Below are positions 15,979-24,991 of a stretch of 64,000 nt of DNA, one piece after another. Both the position numbers and the translations under genes were made by a program. The DNA comes from Pseudonocardia sp. HH130629-09 (GTDB lineage Bacteria > Actinomycetota > Actinomycetes > Mycobacteriales > Pseudonocardiaceae): NCBI RefSeq assembly GCF_001294645.1, contig NZ_CP011869.1, positions 62,001-126,000 on the forward strand, in the 5' to 3' direction. Under the pieces are notes generated by a model. The model did no database searches. It was not told the origin of the DNA and saw only the letters and a program-made list of their open reading frames with translations. The first letter of the stretch is position 1. Every line of letters begins with the position of its first letter.

Positions 15979-16918
15979 GAGCCTTTGCCAACCTGGCGAT
16001 CATGAGGTCGGGCGGGCCACGGCGTGGTGCCGCTGAAGTAGGTGAAGCTCCTGGTAGATGGGTGATTGCTGAGATCAACCCGCGCCAACCAGGAGCTTCA
16101 CCGGTGCTTGTCTACCCGTCATCGATGCCCGTGTCCAACCGCGCCCTGCAGACCCTCGCCGACGCACTACGCCGGCACCGCAAGGACCTCGGCAGCAGGT
16201 GGCGCCGACTCCCGCCCGGACAACAGGCGCTGCTGGTGCTGGCGTACCTGAACAAGGGCGAGACCTACACCGCGCTGGCCGGCGGGTTCGGGATTGGCAC
16301 CACGACGGTGTTCCGCTACGTCCGCGAGGGCGTCGACGTCCTCGCCGCGGTCGCACCGGGCCTGGACGAGGCGCTCGACGTGGCCCGGCGTAAGGCGTTC
16401 GTGATCCTCGACGGCACGCTGCTGGCGATCGACCGGGTCGGCATGAGATCGGGCTATGACCGGGCGTTCTTCTCCGGGAAACACAAGCGCCACGGAGTGA
16501 ATGTGCAGGTTCTCGCTGACCCGGCCGGTCGGCTGGTGTGGGCCTCTCCCGCGCTGCCCGGGGCCCGCCACGACATGGGCGCCGCCCGCGAACACGGCCT
16601 GATCGAGAAGCTCAACGACGCCGAGATCCAGGTCATCGCCGACACCGCCTACCAAGGCGGCGGCCCGACGGTCCGAGTCCCGCAGCGCCGTCGCCACCTC
16701 GACCCGGACACCGGCCGCTACCGGCGGCTGTCGGTGGCGCAGAAGCAGGTCAACGCCGCACACGCCCGTCAACGCGGCCCAGGAGAACGAGCGAACGCCC
16801 AGCTCAAGTCGTGGCAGGTGCCCCGCAAGATCCGCAACTGCCCCGGCCGGGCAACGGCCCTGGTCCAGGCGGTGATGGTGCTGATCCAGACCGGCGGAGA
16901 TCAAGTTGGAAAGGGTTG
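15979..16918 (+). mobile_element. IS5-like element with GAGCCnTTnCCAACCTG ends
   Basis: The left end GAGCCTTTGCCAACCTG (15979) is matched by the inverted right end around 16902-16918 (CAACCCTTTCCAACTTG), with the transposase between. The right boundary is approximate because the outer bases have diverged. A truncated relative lies at 42836-43063 with the cleaner end GAGCCCTTTCCAACCTG. Inserted beside a gene whose 5' end is missing (16906-17313). Confidence 0.75.
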
Positions 16919-17234
16919 TGGGCGGGCCGCGCCCACGTCGGATGGTGGCCGAGCTGCTGGATGCCGCTCACCTGGTCCGGCAGGAGAAGCATCGGCGTGC
17001 CGAGATCGTGCGCGCGGAGGCAGAAGCGGAGCAGGAACGCCAGCGCGCGGCGGCGCGGGAACGGCGCCTCGCGGCGCTGTCCGCGGACGTGCAGGGTGGC
17101 TGGTCCCGGGTCGAAGCGATGATCGCTACCAGGAAGCCGGCCGAGTACGACGCTGCGGTCGCGCTGCTCGAGGACCTACAGGTCGTCGCCGAGCGGACAG
17201 GCCAGCCGGGTGGGTTCGGTGTTCGGTTCGCTGA
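16104..17234 (+). CDS. IS5-family transposase with run-on C-terminus
   Basis: Starts at GTG 16104 (AGGAG nine bases upstream). HTH region in LLVLAYLNKGETYTALAGGF then GIGTTTVFRYVREGVDVLAA; DDE residues in VILDGTLLAIDRV, QVIADTAYQGGG and GPGERANAQLKSW. The native sequence runs to about VLIQTGGDQVGKG (16916), where the element ends; the frame continues into flanking DNA to 17234, adding about 105 foreign residues. Whether the fusion is active is unknown. Confidence 0.8.
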   Translation: MLVYPSSMPVSNRALQTLADALRRHRKDLGSRWRRLPPGQQALLVLAYLNKGETYTALAGGFGIGTTTVFRYVREGVDVLAAVAPGLDEALDVARRKAFVILDGTLLAIDRVGMRSGYDRAFFSGKHKRHGVNVQVLADPAGRLVWASPALPGARHDMGAAREHGLIEKLNDAEIQVIADTAYQGGGPTVRVPQRRRHLDPDTGRYRRLSVAQKQVNAAHARQRGPGERANAQLKSWQVPRKIRNCPGRATALVQAVMVLIQTGGDQVGKGCGRAAPTSDGGRAAGCRSPGPAGEASACRDRARGGRSGAGTPARGGAGTAPRGAVRGRAGWLVPGRSDDRYQEAGRVRRCGRAARGPTGRRRADRPAGWVRCSVR

Positions 17235-17313
17235 GCTGCGTGCTCGCCATCAGCGCAAGTCGAGTTTCGTCGCGCGGATCGACCAGGCTGAGCTCGTGGC
17301 CGGGTCCTGCTGA
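16906..17313 (+). pseudogene. 5'-truncated gene upstream of the TOTE helicase
   Basis: C-terminal part of an unidentified protein: VAELLDAAHLVRQEKHRRAE, a long charged helix (AEAEAEQERQRAAARERRLA), then KPAEYDAAVALLEDLQVVAE and LRARHQRKSSFVARIDQAEL. The first residues come from the adjacent IS5-like element, so the start and N-terminal domain are gone. Similar tails occur in SWIM-type zinc-finger proteins, but the Cys/His part is missing and this is a guess. It ends 37 bases before the primase-helicase gene, suggesting one operon. Confidence 0.5.
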
Positions 17314-17350
17314 TCGCCGGTTTCCGCGTAGCCGTGGCATCGTGAGGTCC

Positions 17351-19693
17351 GTGGCGACCGGGGACCTCGAGCGTGAGCTTGCTCGGCTGCGCGCAGAGAA
17401 CGCGCGGCTGCTGCGTCTGCTGGGGCTGACGTCAGAGCAGGCCCGCACCCCGGTTCCGTCCCAGTCGGGGTTGTTCCTGGAGCGCCCCGGCATGGTGACG
17501 GCGTCGTCGACACCGCAGCAGAAGGTGGCTTTCTTCAGGGCGATGTTCGCGGCACGCGAGGACGTCTATGCGATCCGCTGGGAGAACGAGAGATCGGGGA
17601 AGTCGGGCTGGGTTCCGGCGGTCACCGGTGGGTGGCGCAGGGGCACGGACCGTCCGCGCCTGCGTCTTGGCGACGACGTCATCGCAGCACACCTGTCGGG
17701 TCGCGACCACATCGGGCTGTACCCGTTGATGCCGGGAGACACCTGTCGGTGGCTTGCGGTGGACTTCGACGGTCCCGCGGCGATGCTCGACGCGTTGGCG
17801 TATCTCAAGGCGGCCAGGGCGGCCGGTGTGCCTGCGGCTCTGGAGGTGTCCCGGTCTGGGATCGGTGCGCATGTGTGGATCTTTTTCTCCGGTGCGGTCT
17901 CGGCAGCGGCGGCCAGAGTTCTGGGCATGGGGCTGCTCCGGGAGACGATCGCTGTCCGCGGACGGATGGATTTGCGCAGCTACGACCGTCTGTTCCCCTC
18001 CCAGGACGTCCTGCCGTCCTCCGGAGGCATCGGGAACCTGATCGCGGCCCCGCTCCACGGCCGGGCGCGCAAGGACGGCGCGACGGTGTTCCTCGACCTG
18101 GGCACTCTCGAGCCGCACGAGGATCAGTGGGCGTACCTGTCCGGAGTGCACCGACTGTCCCCTGCTGAGGTCACCCGTCTCGCCGGTCGGGTCGGGGCGG
18201 TGAAGGTGGGTGGGGCAGTCGAGAACTTGGCCCCCGCCATGTCGACGCGGACAAGGCCGAGATCAGCGGCTGTAGTCGGGCTACGGCTGGAGGCTGGTTG
18301 TGAGGTGGCCGTGTCGGAGCTGACTCCGGCAGCACTGGGGACGCTCAAGCACGCGGCGTCGATGAGCAATCCGTTGTTCGGTGAGCGGCAGCGGCGACGG
18401 CTGTCGACGTGGAACGTGCCCCGGTTCCTGTTGAGCTACGACGAGACAGTGGACGGTCGCCTCGTCCTGCCCCGCGGCCTCGGTGAGCGGATCGTCTCGG
18501 TGCTGAAGGAGGCGGGGAGCTGCGTCGAGATCGCCGACGAGCGCACCGACGGCGAGAGCCATAGCTTCGAGCTGTCGGTGACGCTGCGCGAGGACCAGGC
18601 TGCCGCCGTCTCGGACCTCGCTGCTCACGACCTCGGTGTGCTCGTCGCAGAGCCGGGTGCGGGGAAGACCGTCATGGGATGTGCGTTGATCGCGGAGCAC
18701 GGTGTGGCCACGCTGATCCTGGTGGATCGCAAGGCGTTGGCGGATCAGTGGCGGAGCCGCGTCAGAGAGTTCTTGGGTGTTCGGGCGGGCCAGCTGGGCG
18801 CTGGACGGTCCTCGCTGCGGGGCGTCGTCGATGTCGTCACTCTGCAGACACTGGCCCGCCGTCAGGACGTCGCGGAGCTGACCGCGGGATACGGGCTCGT
18901 CCTCGTGGACGAGTGTCATCACCTGCCCGCCGCCGCGTTCGAGAACGCGGCCCGGCAGATCCGGGTGAAGCGATGGGTCGGCTTGACCGCGACCCCGTAC
19001 CGACGCGACGGCCTCGATGAGCTCATCCACCACCAGCTCGGTCCGATCCGGCACACGGTGACACCCCCGCCGGCGGGCACGCTGGGGGCCGCCGACGCCC
19101 CTGAGCGGCAGCTGGTTGTGCATCCGACCTCGTACGAGTACCTCGGTGACGCGGATCCGTCGAAGCCGGGCGGGATGGCGGCGATCTACCGAGACCTCGC
19201 CGCCGACGAGACGCGCACGGACCAGGTCGTCGGTGACGTTCTCGAGGCGTTGGGACGCGGGAGGAACTGCCTCGTCCTGACCCAGTGGAAGAGCCACGTC
19301 GAGACGCTGGCGGCGAAGCTGCGAGAGGAGGGCCGGGATCCGGTGGTCCTGCGTGGCGGGATGGGCGTCCGGGAACGCAAGGCCGCTCTGGCCCGTCTTG
19401 AACCAGGGCCGGCGCCGCTGCTCGTCGTGGCGACCGGGCCCTACGTGGGGGAAGGCTTCGACTGTCCCGCTCTCGACGCCCTCTTTCTCGCAGCGCCGAT
19501 CGCCTTCAAGGGGCGCCTCGTACAGTTCGCCGGCCGCGTGCTCAGACCGCACCCCGGCAAGACAACGGCCGAGGTGCACGACTACCACGACGATCTGACC
19601 GCTGTGCTCGCCTCGTCGTTGGCCAAGCGGGCGCCGGGGTACAAGTCCCTCGGCTTCCCCAACCCCCGCGAGGCGACCCTGGCTCCGCACTGA
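17351..19693 (+). CDS. TOTE-type primase-helicase (AEP plus SF2 helicase)
   Basis: 780 residues from GTG at 17351 (GAGG upstream; another GTG at 17342). Short N-terminal coiled coil (LERELARLRAENARLLRLLG). Archaeo-eukaryotic primase domain next: xDxD in RWLAVDFDG (near residue 136) and the SGIGAHVWIFF histidine motif. The second half is an SF2 helicase: Walker A AEPGAGKTVMG (near 435), VDECHH (near 519), WVGLTATPYRR (near 543) and FAGRVLRPHPGKT (near 727). This combination defines the primase-helicase of TOTE conflict systems, predicted to act against invading DNA. All motifs look intact. The upstream partner gene is truncated. Confidence 0.75.
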   Translation: MATGDLERELARLRAENARLLRLLGLTSEQARTPVPSQSGLFLERPGMVTASSTPQQKVAFFRAMFAAREDVYAIRWENERSGKSGWVPAVTGGWRRGTDRPRLRLGDDVIAAHLSGRDHIGLYPLMPGDTCRWLAVDFDGPAAMLDALAYLKAARAAGVPAALEVSRSGIGAHVWIFFSGAVSAAAARVLGMGLLRETIAVRGRMDLRSYDRLFPSQDVLPSSGGIGNLIAAPLHGRARKDGATVFLDLGTLEPHEDQWAYLSGVHRLSPAEVTRLAGRVGAVKVGGAVENLAPAMSTRTRPRSAAVVGLRLEAGCEVAVSELTPAALGTLKHAASMSNPLFGERQRRRLSTWNVPRFLLSYDETVDGRLVLPRGLGERIVSVLKEAGSCVEIADERTDGESHSFELSVTLREDQAAAVSDLAAHDLGVLVAEPGAGKTVMGCALIAEHGVATLILVDRKALADQWRSRVREFLGVRAGQLGAGRSSLRGVVDVVTLQTLARRQDVAELTAGYGLVLVDECHHLPAAAFENAARQIRVKRWVGLTATPYRRDGLDELIHHQLGPIRHTVTPPPAGTLGAADAPERQLVVHPTSYEYLGDADPSKPGGMAAIYRDLAADETRTDQVVGDVLEALGRGRNCLVLTQWKSHVETLAAKLREEGRDPVVLRGGMGVRERKAALARLEPGPAPLLVVATGPYVGEGFDCPALDALFLAAPIAFKGRLVQFAGRVLRPHPGKTTAEVHDYHDDLTAVLASSLAKRAPGYKSLGFPNPREATLAPH

Positions 19694-19720
19694 TCTGGTT
19701 ATGAGGCGGCGGTCATACTA

Positions 19721-20922
19721 GTGCCGCGTCCGGGAACGTGGGGGACGTAATCGTGTCGGCTTGATCCGTCCCGGTCTGGCGCAGGAGGCTGTGCGCCGGA
19801 GGTGATGGCCGTGGCGCGACAGCCGGAGGTGTTCGTCCGGGGACTGACCCCGGACGAGGCCCAGCGATTGGTCAGGATCACGCGCACGGCGCGGGACCGG
19901 GTCCGGTTGCGGCGGGCGGGGATCGTGCTGGCCTCGGTGCAGGGCCGGACCGCGACCGAGGCCGCGATGATGTTCGCGGCGAAGCCGCAGTACGCGCGGG
20001 AGGTGATCCACGCGTTCAACCAGCAGGGCTTCGCCGCTTTGGACCCAAAATGGAGCGGGGGCCGACCCCGTAGGTTCGGTCCCCACGTCCGTGAGCTGAT
20101 CTGCCGGGTCGCTCGCAACCCGCCCCAGCAGGTCGGGTTGCCGTTCACCACCTGGAGCCTGGCCAAGCTGGTCGAACACCTCGCCGCCGCACACCGGGTC
20201 GTGATCAGCGTCGAGACCGTCCGCCAGGTCCTGCGTGACGCCGGGGTCCGCTGGCAGGCCACGAAGACCTGGAAGGCCAGCCGGGACCCGCGGTTCGTGG
20301 AGAAGATGAACCGGATCCTCGACCTCTACGACCGCGCCGCCGACGGTCGCCTCGAACCGGGTGCGCGGGTGATCTGTGTCGATGAGTTCGGGCCGCTGAA
20401 CCTGCTGCCCCGCCCCGGTCGGGGCTGGTTCCCGATCCGGCGCCCGGCCCGGCTACGGGCCACCTATAGCCGTCACAGCGGGGTCCGGCACATGTTCGCC
20501 GGTCTGGACCTGGCCTCCGGGCAGCTGTTCTACCGGCTCCGTGACCGCAAACGCGGCCGCGAGTTCCTCGACTTCCTCCGCCAGCTGCGCCGCCGTTTCC
20601 CCACCGGCGGTCTGCACGTGGTCTGCGACAACTTCTCCCCGCACCTGCGCACCGATGTCGCGCACTGGTGCCACGACCACGACGTCGAGCTGGTGCTCAC
20701 CCCCACGAACGCGTCCTGGCTGAACTGGATCGAGTCGGAGTTCACCGCGCTGCGCTACTTCACCCTCGACGGCAGCGACTACCCCTCCCACACCGCCCAG
20801 GAAGCCGCGATCGCCGGCTACATCCGCTGGGCCAACCGCCACGCCCGACCCAAGAAACACTTCGCGCCCGAGTCCAAGATCCGCAGGCCGGATTACCTAC
20901 CCAACGTTGCCTGACGAGGCAC
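19721..20922 (+). mobile_element. IS630-family element, copy 1
   Basis: 1,202 bp between duplicated TA dinucleotides (19719-19720 and 20923-20924). Inverted repeats start GTGCC(G/T)CGTC, followed by GG-AACGT and GTAAT. Single transposase gene. Inserted shortly after the TOTE gene. Confidence 0.85.
19811..20914 (+). CDS. IS630-family transposase
   Basis: 367 residues from GTG at 19811, eight bases after GGAGG; ATG 19805 and GTG 19802 are alternatives. N-terminal helix-turn-helix (VLASVQGRTATEAAMMFAAK), a WSGGRPRRFG linker, then the DDE_3 core: VICVDEFGPLNLL (Asp), HVVCDNFSPH (Asp), SWLNWIESEFTAL (Glu). Normal length and intact. Confidence 0.9.
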   Translation: MARQPEVFVRGLTPDEAQRLVRITRTARDRVRLRRAGIVLASVQGRTATEAAMMFAAKPQYAREVIHAFNQQGFAALDPKWSGGRPRRFGPHVRELICRVARNPPQQVGLPFTTWSLAKLVEHLAAAHRVVISVETVRQVLRDAGVRWQATKTWKASRDPRFVEKMNRILDLYDRAADGRLEPGARVICVDEFGPLNLLPRPGRGWFPIRRPARLRATYSRHSGVRHMFAGLDLASGQLFYRLRDRKRGREFLDFLRQLRRRFPTGGLHVVCDNFSPHLRTDVAHWCHDHDVELVLTPTNASWLNWIESEFTALRYFTLDGSDYPSHTAQEAAIAGYIRWANRHARPKKHFAPESKIRRPDYLPNVA

Positions 20923-20924
20923 TA

Positions 20925-21275
20925 GGAACACCGAACCTGCTGCCCACTGGCCTGAACACCACCCCGCACCTCTCGCGGCCGTCCGTCCGGATCCGGCCCG
21001 CGCCGGCGGCGACTCGGAGTCCGGTGCCATGCCCGCCGCGGCAGCCGGGCGGGGACGCTAGAGGCCCAGGGGCCACTGCACGGGTCGCTGGCGCTCCCGG
21101 CTGCCGCGCGATCACTGCGCTGGCACTGCGTGATCGCTTGCCCTCGGACCCGAGCTGGGCACGCGGGCGGGCTGTACCCGGCAGGTGTGGTCCGGTCACG
21201 ACGTCGGTAACTGTCGGTGGTCCGTGCGAGCCTGGGCTTTGACCTGCGAGTCGGAGCTACACCCGGAGGGCTGTC
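20925..21275. other. Intergenic, one long inverted repeat
   Basis: No convincing gene. GCGATCAC (21108-21115) and GTGATCGC (21130-21137) form a perfect 8-bp inverted repeat with a 14-base loop; there is no T-run, so it is not a standard terminator. It could be an operator or stem-loop of the small gene that starts at 21276. Confidence 0.35.
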
Positions 21276-21623
21276 GTGGTCGCACCGCTGGAGCTGATCC
21301 CCCGCGCCCGGCTCGACCCCGCCAGCTACGCCCGCGCCCAAGCGGCCGCGTTCGCCGGGCACCGTCTGCGGATCGGACACTCCCGCGTCGTGCACGACGT
21401 GACCTGGCGCGACTGGCTCGGCGACCTACAGCTGCCCGTACCCGCCTGCCACCAGAGCTGGTCCGGGCTGGCCACCACCGGTGATCTCAGCGCCACCACC
21501 GACCCGGCGAACTGCCGCAAGTGCACCGCCCGAAACCCCGCCACCACCACCGCGGTGGCGGGCCAGACCACCCTGTTCGAGCCCGCCACACCGCGACCGA
21601 CCAGCATCTCCGAGACGCCCTAG
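21276..21623 (+). CDS. Hypothetical protein with possible zinc-binding Cys pair
   Basis: 115 residues from GTG at 21276 with a strong GGAGG seven bases upstream. Contains VVHDVTWRDWLGDLQLPVPA and a CxxC near the end (NCRKCTARN) plus CHQSW, so a metal site is possible. No family recognised. The stop TAG (21621-21623) uses the TA duplicated by the neighbouring IS630, so its last codons may have changed at insertion. Confidence 0.55.
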   Translation: MVAPLELIPRARLDPASYARAQAAAFAGHRLRIGHSRVVHDVTWRDWLGDLQLPVPACHQSWSGLATTGDLSATTDPANCRKCTARNPATTTAVAGQTTLFEPATPRPTSISETP

Positions 21624-22700
21624 TGTCCTGAGTCAGTGATTCGTTTGCAGTAGTGAGCGACGCTGTCGAGGATCTCGTCGGCGGTTTTGGTCCAGACGTA
21701 GGGCTTGGGATCGTCGTTCCAGGTCTTGATCCAGGCTCGGACGTCGGCGTTGAGCGCGCGGACCGAGCGGTGGGTGGAACGCCGCAGCTTCTTCGTGGTC
21801 AGCTCGGCGAACCAGCGCTCGACGAGATTGAGCCATGACGAACTGGTCGGGGTGAAGTGCAGGACGAACCGCGGGTGAGCGGCCAGCCAGCGGCGGATCG
21901 CCGGGGTCTTGTGGGTGGAGGCGTTGTCCAGCACCAGGTGCACGTCGAGCTCGGCGGGGACTTCGCGGTCGAGGGTGCGCAGGAACTTGCCGAACTCGAC
22001 CGCCCGATGGCGGGCGTGCAGGGAGCCGATGACCTTGCCGGTGGTGATGTCGAGGGCGGCGTAGAGGCTCGAGGTGCCGTTGCGGACGTAGTCGTGGCTG
22101 GCCCGCGCCGGGCTGCCGGGCAGCATCAGAAAGACGGGCTGGGTGCGATCGAGAGCCTGGATCTGGGTCTTCTCGTCCACACACAGCACCAGCGCGCGTT
22201 CGGGCGGGTCGAGGTAGAGACCGACGACGTCGCGGACCTTGTCCACGAACAACGGATCTTTCGACAGCTTCCAGGAGTCGGTCTTGTGCGGCGCCAGTCC
22301 GAACGCCCGCCACACCCGCGACACCGTCGTCTGCGACATGCCTAGGTGGGCTGCCATCGAGCGGGTCGACCAGTGAGTCGCATCCGCCGGTGTCGTCTCC
22401 AAGGTCAGCACGACCAGGCGCTCGACCTGCTCGTCGGTGACCGTGCGCGGACGCCCCGGCCGCGGCTCGTCGACCAACCCGTCGAGGCGGTGCTCGGCAA
22501 AACGGGACCGCCACGTCGTCACCGTCGGTCGCGACACCCCCAACCAGGCCGCGACCTCGGTGTTCGACCTACCCTCGGCGGCAGCTAGCACGATCTTGCT
22601 CCGGGTGGCCAACCCGGCCGCGCTGGTTCGTCGCCGCGCCCACGACTCTGTCTCGTCCCGGGTTTGATGGAGACCATCAAGCCTGGAGGATGATCGACCG

Positions 22701-23021
22701 ATGGCCGCCCCGAGGAAGTACCCCGACGAGCTGCGGGAGCGAGCGATCCGGCTCGTGTTGGACGCCAAGGCCGACCCGGCGTCCGCGGGCGGGAACATCT
22801 TCAAGCGCATCGGCGAGCAGCTGGGGATCAACCCGGAGACGCTGCGGGGCTGGGTCAAGCAGGTCGAGATCGACAACGGCACCAGGCCGGGCACGACCAC
22901 CGACGACGCGACCCGGCTCGCAGAGCTCGAACGTGAGGTTCGGGAGTTGCGCCGGGCGAACGCCATTCTCAAGTCGGCTTCGGCTTTCTTCGCGGCGGAG
23001 CTCGACCGCCCCAGCAGGTAG
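22701..23021 (+). CDS. IS3 transposase OrfA
   Basis: 106 residues; MAAPRKYPDELRERAIRLVL start, HTH IFKRIGEQLGINPETLRGWV, and leucine zipper ELEREVRELRRANAILKSAS followed by AFFAAELDR. Good GGAGG at 22685-22690. Ends where the orfB frame opens, so OrfAB is made by frameshifting near AILKSASAFF. Confidence 0.92.
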   Translation: MAAPRKYPDELRERAIRLVLDAKADPASAGGNIFKRIGEQLGINPETLRGWVKQVEIDNGTRPGTTTDDATRLAELEREVRELRRANAILKSASAFFAAELDRPSR

Positions 23022-23077
23022 TCCTCGACTATATCGAGGAGAACAAGACACAGTTCGGGGTCGAGCCGATCTGCGCG

Positions 23078-23947
23078 GTGTTGAAGGACGCCGGTGTTCC
23101 GATCGCCCCGTCCACTTTCCATGCGTCGAAGAAGCGACCGCCCTCGGCGCGGGCACTCACCGACGCCGAGACTTTGAAAGAGATCGAACGGGTGCATCGC
23201 GACAACTTCAGCGTCTACGGCAGCCGGAAGGTGTGGGCGGCGTTATGTCGGGAAGGCGGAGTAGGCGGCCGCCGGGTCGCTCGCTGCACCGTGGAACGAC
23301 TGATGCGCCGCAACGGGCTCCGTGGAGTGTCCCGGCTGCGTGTGCCGCGCACCACGGTCCGAGCCAAGGGCGCGGACAGGCGCCCGGACCTGGTCGAACG
23401 GGACTTCACCGCACCCGCCCAGGACCGCCTGTGGGTCGCTGACATCACCTACATCCGCACGTTCTCTGGATGGGTGTACGCGGCTTTCGTGATGGACGTG
23501 TTCTCCCGACGGATCGTGGGCTGGCAGCTCTCTCGTAACCTGTACACCGATCTCGCGCTGGACGCGCTCAACATGGGGATCTGGACCCGGCAACGGGCGG
23601 GCGCGGACCTCTCCGAGTTGATACACCATTCGGATCGCGGAGTCCAATATGTCGCCGTGCGGTACGGCGAGCGACTCGCCGAAGTCGACGCTGTGGCTTC
23701 AGTCGGGTCGGTCGGCGATTCCTACGATAATGCGATGGCGGAGGCGTTCAACTCGCTGTTCAAGGCTGAACTCGTCCGCAACCGGGGCCCGTGGCGAGGC
23801 ACCGACGACCTCGAGCTGGCCGTCGCCGAGTACATCGACTGGTACAACCACCGCCGCCTACACGGCGAGCTCGGCCTGATCCCGCCCGTTGAGCACGAGG
23901 CCCTGCACGCCGTCACAGAACCCGCCCGGCAACCCGCCGGAGCGTGA
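23078..23947 (+). CDS. IS3 transposase OrfB (integrase core)
   Basis: About 289 residues from the first usable codon (TTG at 23078); by homology the domain begins further up at VLDYIEENKTQFGVEPICAV (from 23021), reached by frameshift from OrfA. HTH_21 region then rve core: RLWVADITYIRT (Asp), IHHSDRGVQY (Asp), SYDNAMAEAFNSLFKAE (Glu), and WYNHRRLHGELG near the end. Intact. Confidence 0.9.
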   Translation: MLKDAGVPIAPSTFHASKKRPPSARALTDAETLKEIERVHRDNFSVYGSRKVWAALCREGGVGGRRVARCTVERLMRRNGLRGVSRLRVPRTTVRAKGADRRPDLVERDFTAPAQDRLWVADITYIRTFSGWVYAAFVMDVFSRRIVGWQLSRNLYTDLALDALNMGIWTRQRAGADLSELIHHSDRGVQYVAVRYGERLAEVDAVASVGSVGDSYDNAMAEAFNSLFKAELVRNRGPWRGTDDLELAVAEYIDWYNHRRLHGELGLIPPVEHEALHAVTEPARQPAGA

Positions 23948-24145
23948 GAACCGAGCCTCTATCGAACCCGGGACTTGACACTCAAGCTGGGACCGCTCGT
24001 CGTCGGTCAGGATGATCCGCGCCGGCTTCGGTCCCCGAGTCGCCATGCCGCAGCCTAACAACCGACAGCGATTTAGAGGTCGTTGCAGAAGTCGGGGCGT
24101 GTTGGTCCTATGTAGATGGACCTGGTCGGGTGATGCTCAGAGTTG

Positions 24146-24973
24146 ATGGCAAGGGCATCGACGGTCGAACGACTGGTCACCGACGAGCTGTGGGAGCTGA
24201 TTGAGCCGCTGCTTCCCCGTCCTCGGCCACGTCGGCGAGGCGCGCGGACCGGCCGGCCACCAGTACCGGACCGGGCCGCGCTGGCGGGGATCGTGTTCGT
24301 GCTGACCACGGGGATCGGCTGGAACGACCTGCCGCCCGAGTTGGGCTGTGGATCAGGGACCACCTGCTGGCGACGGCTACGCGACTGGCAGCGGGCGGGG
24401 GTCTGGGATGAGCTGCACCGAGTAGTGCTCGATCGGCTCGGCCAGGCCGGGGTTCTGGACTGGTCGCGAGCTGCGGTGGACTCGGTCAGCGTGCGCGCCA
24501 AGCGCCGCGGCGAACAGACGGGGCCCTCGCCGACCGATCGTGGGAAGGCCGGGTCGAAGTACCACGTGTTGTGCGACCGCAACGGCCTGCCGCTGCACGC
24601 GGTCGTGACCGGCGCGAACACCCACGACAGCCGGATACTGGCCGAGCTGCTCGACACCAACCCCGGCGTCCGCGAACGGCGCGGCCAGGCCGGACGCCCG
24701 CGGCGGCGTCCCGGCAAGCTGCACGCCGACAAGGGCTACGACTATCCACGGTGTCGCCGCTACCTGACCGGGCGCGGGATCGGGGTGCGGATCGCTCGCC
24801 GCGGAGTCGAAGACTCCTCCCGGCTCGGCCGGGTCCGGTGGGTCGTGGAGCGCACGATGGCCTGGCTGCTGTCGTTCCGGCGGCTCGGGCTGCGCTACGA
24901 ACGCTCCCGCACCAGCATCGAGGCCTTGCTGAAACTGGCGTGCGCGTTGATCTGTTTGCGCCGTCTGCCCTGA
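24146..24973 (+). CDS. IS5-family transposase
   Basis: About 275 residues from ATG 24146. DUF4096-type N-terminus (VTDELWELIEPLLPRPRPRR, GIVFVLTTGIGWNDLPPELG) and DDE core: LDWSRAAVDSVSV (Asp), LHADKGYDYPRCRRYL (Asp), WVVERTMAWLLSFRRL (Glu). RGEQTGPSPTDRGKAGSKYH is the family insertion. Intact. Confidence 0.92.
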   Translation: MARASTVERLVTDELWELIEPLLPRPRPRRRGARTGRPPVPDRAALAGIVFVLTTGIGWNDLPPELGCGSGTTCWRRLRDWQRAGVWDELHRVVLDRLGQAGVLDWSRAAVDSVSVRAKRRGEQTGPSPTDRGKAGSKYHVLCDRNGLPLHAVVTGANTHDSRILAELLDTNPGVRERRGQAGRPRRRPGKLHADKGYDYPRCRRYLTGRGIGVRIARRGVEDSSRLGRVRWVVERTMAWLLSFRRLGLRYERSRTSIEALLKLACALICLRRLP

Positions 24974-24991
24974 ACGACCCCTCGCGGTGGA

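Larger units (their letters stand above)
22649..23980 (+). mobile_element. IS3-family element nested in IS630
   Basis: 1,332 bp. Ends TGTCTCGTCCCGGGTTTGAT (left) and TGTCAAGTCCCGGGTTCGAT (right, inverted). Flanked by the 3-bp duplication CTC (22646-22648, 23981-23983), as usual for IS3. Contains overlapping orfA and orfB. Confidence 0.92.
21620..24046 (-). pseudogene. IS630 transposase, split by IS3
   Basis: Starts at ATG 24046 (MATRGPKPARIILTDDERSQ), breaks off at 23984, and continues from 22648 with SWARRRTSAAGLATRSKIVL. With one CTC and the IS3 removed, the frame is continuous. Motifs: HTH SNTEVAAWLGVSRPTVTTWR, DDE_3 core LVLCVDEKTQIQ, VHLVLDNASTHKT and SSWLNLVERWFAELT. Complete except for the insertion, so it was intact until recently. 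Confidence 0.9.
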
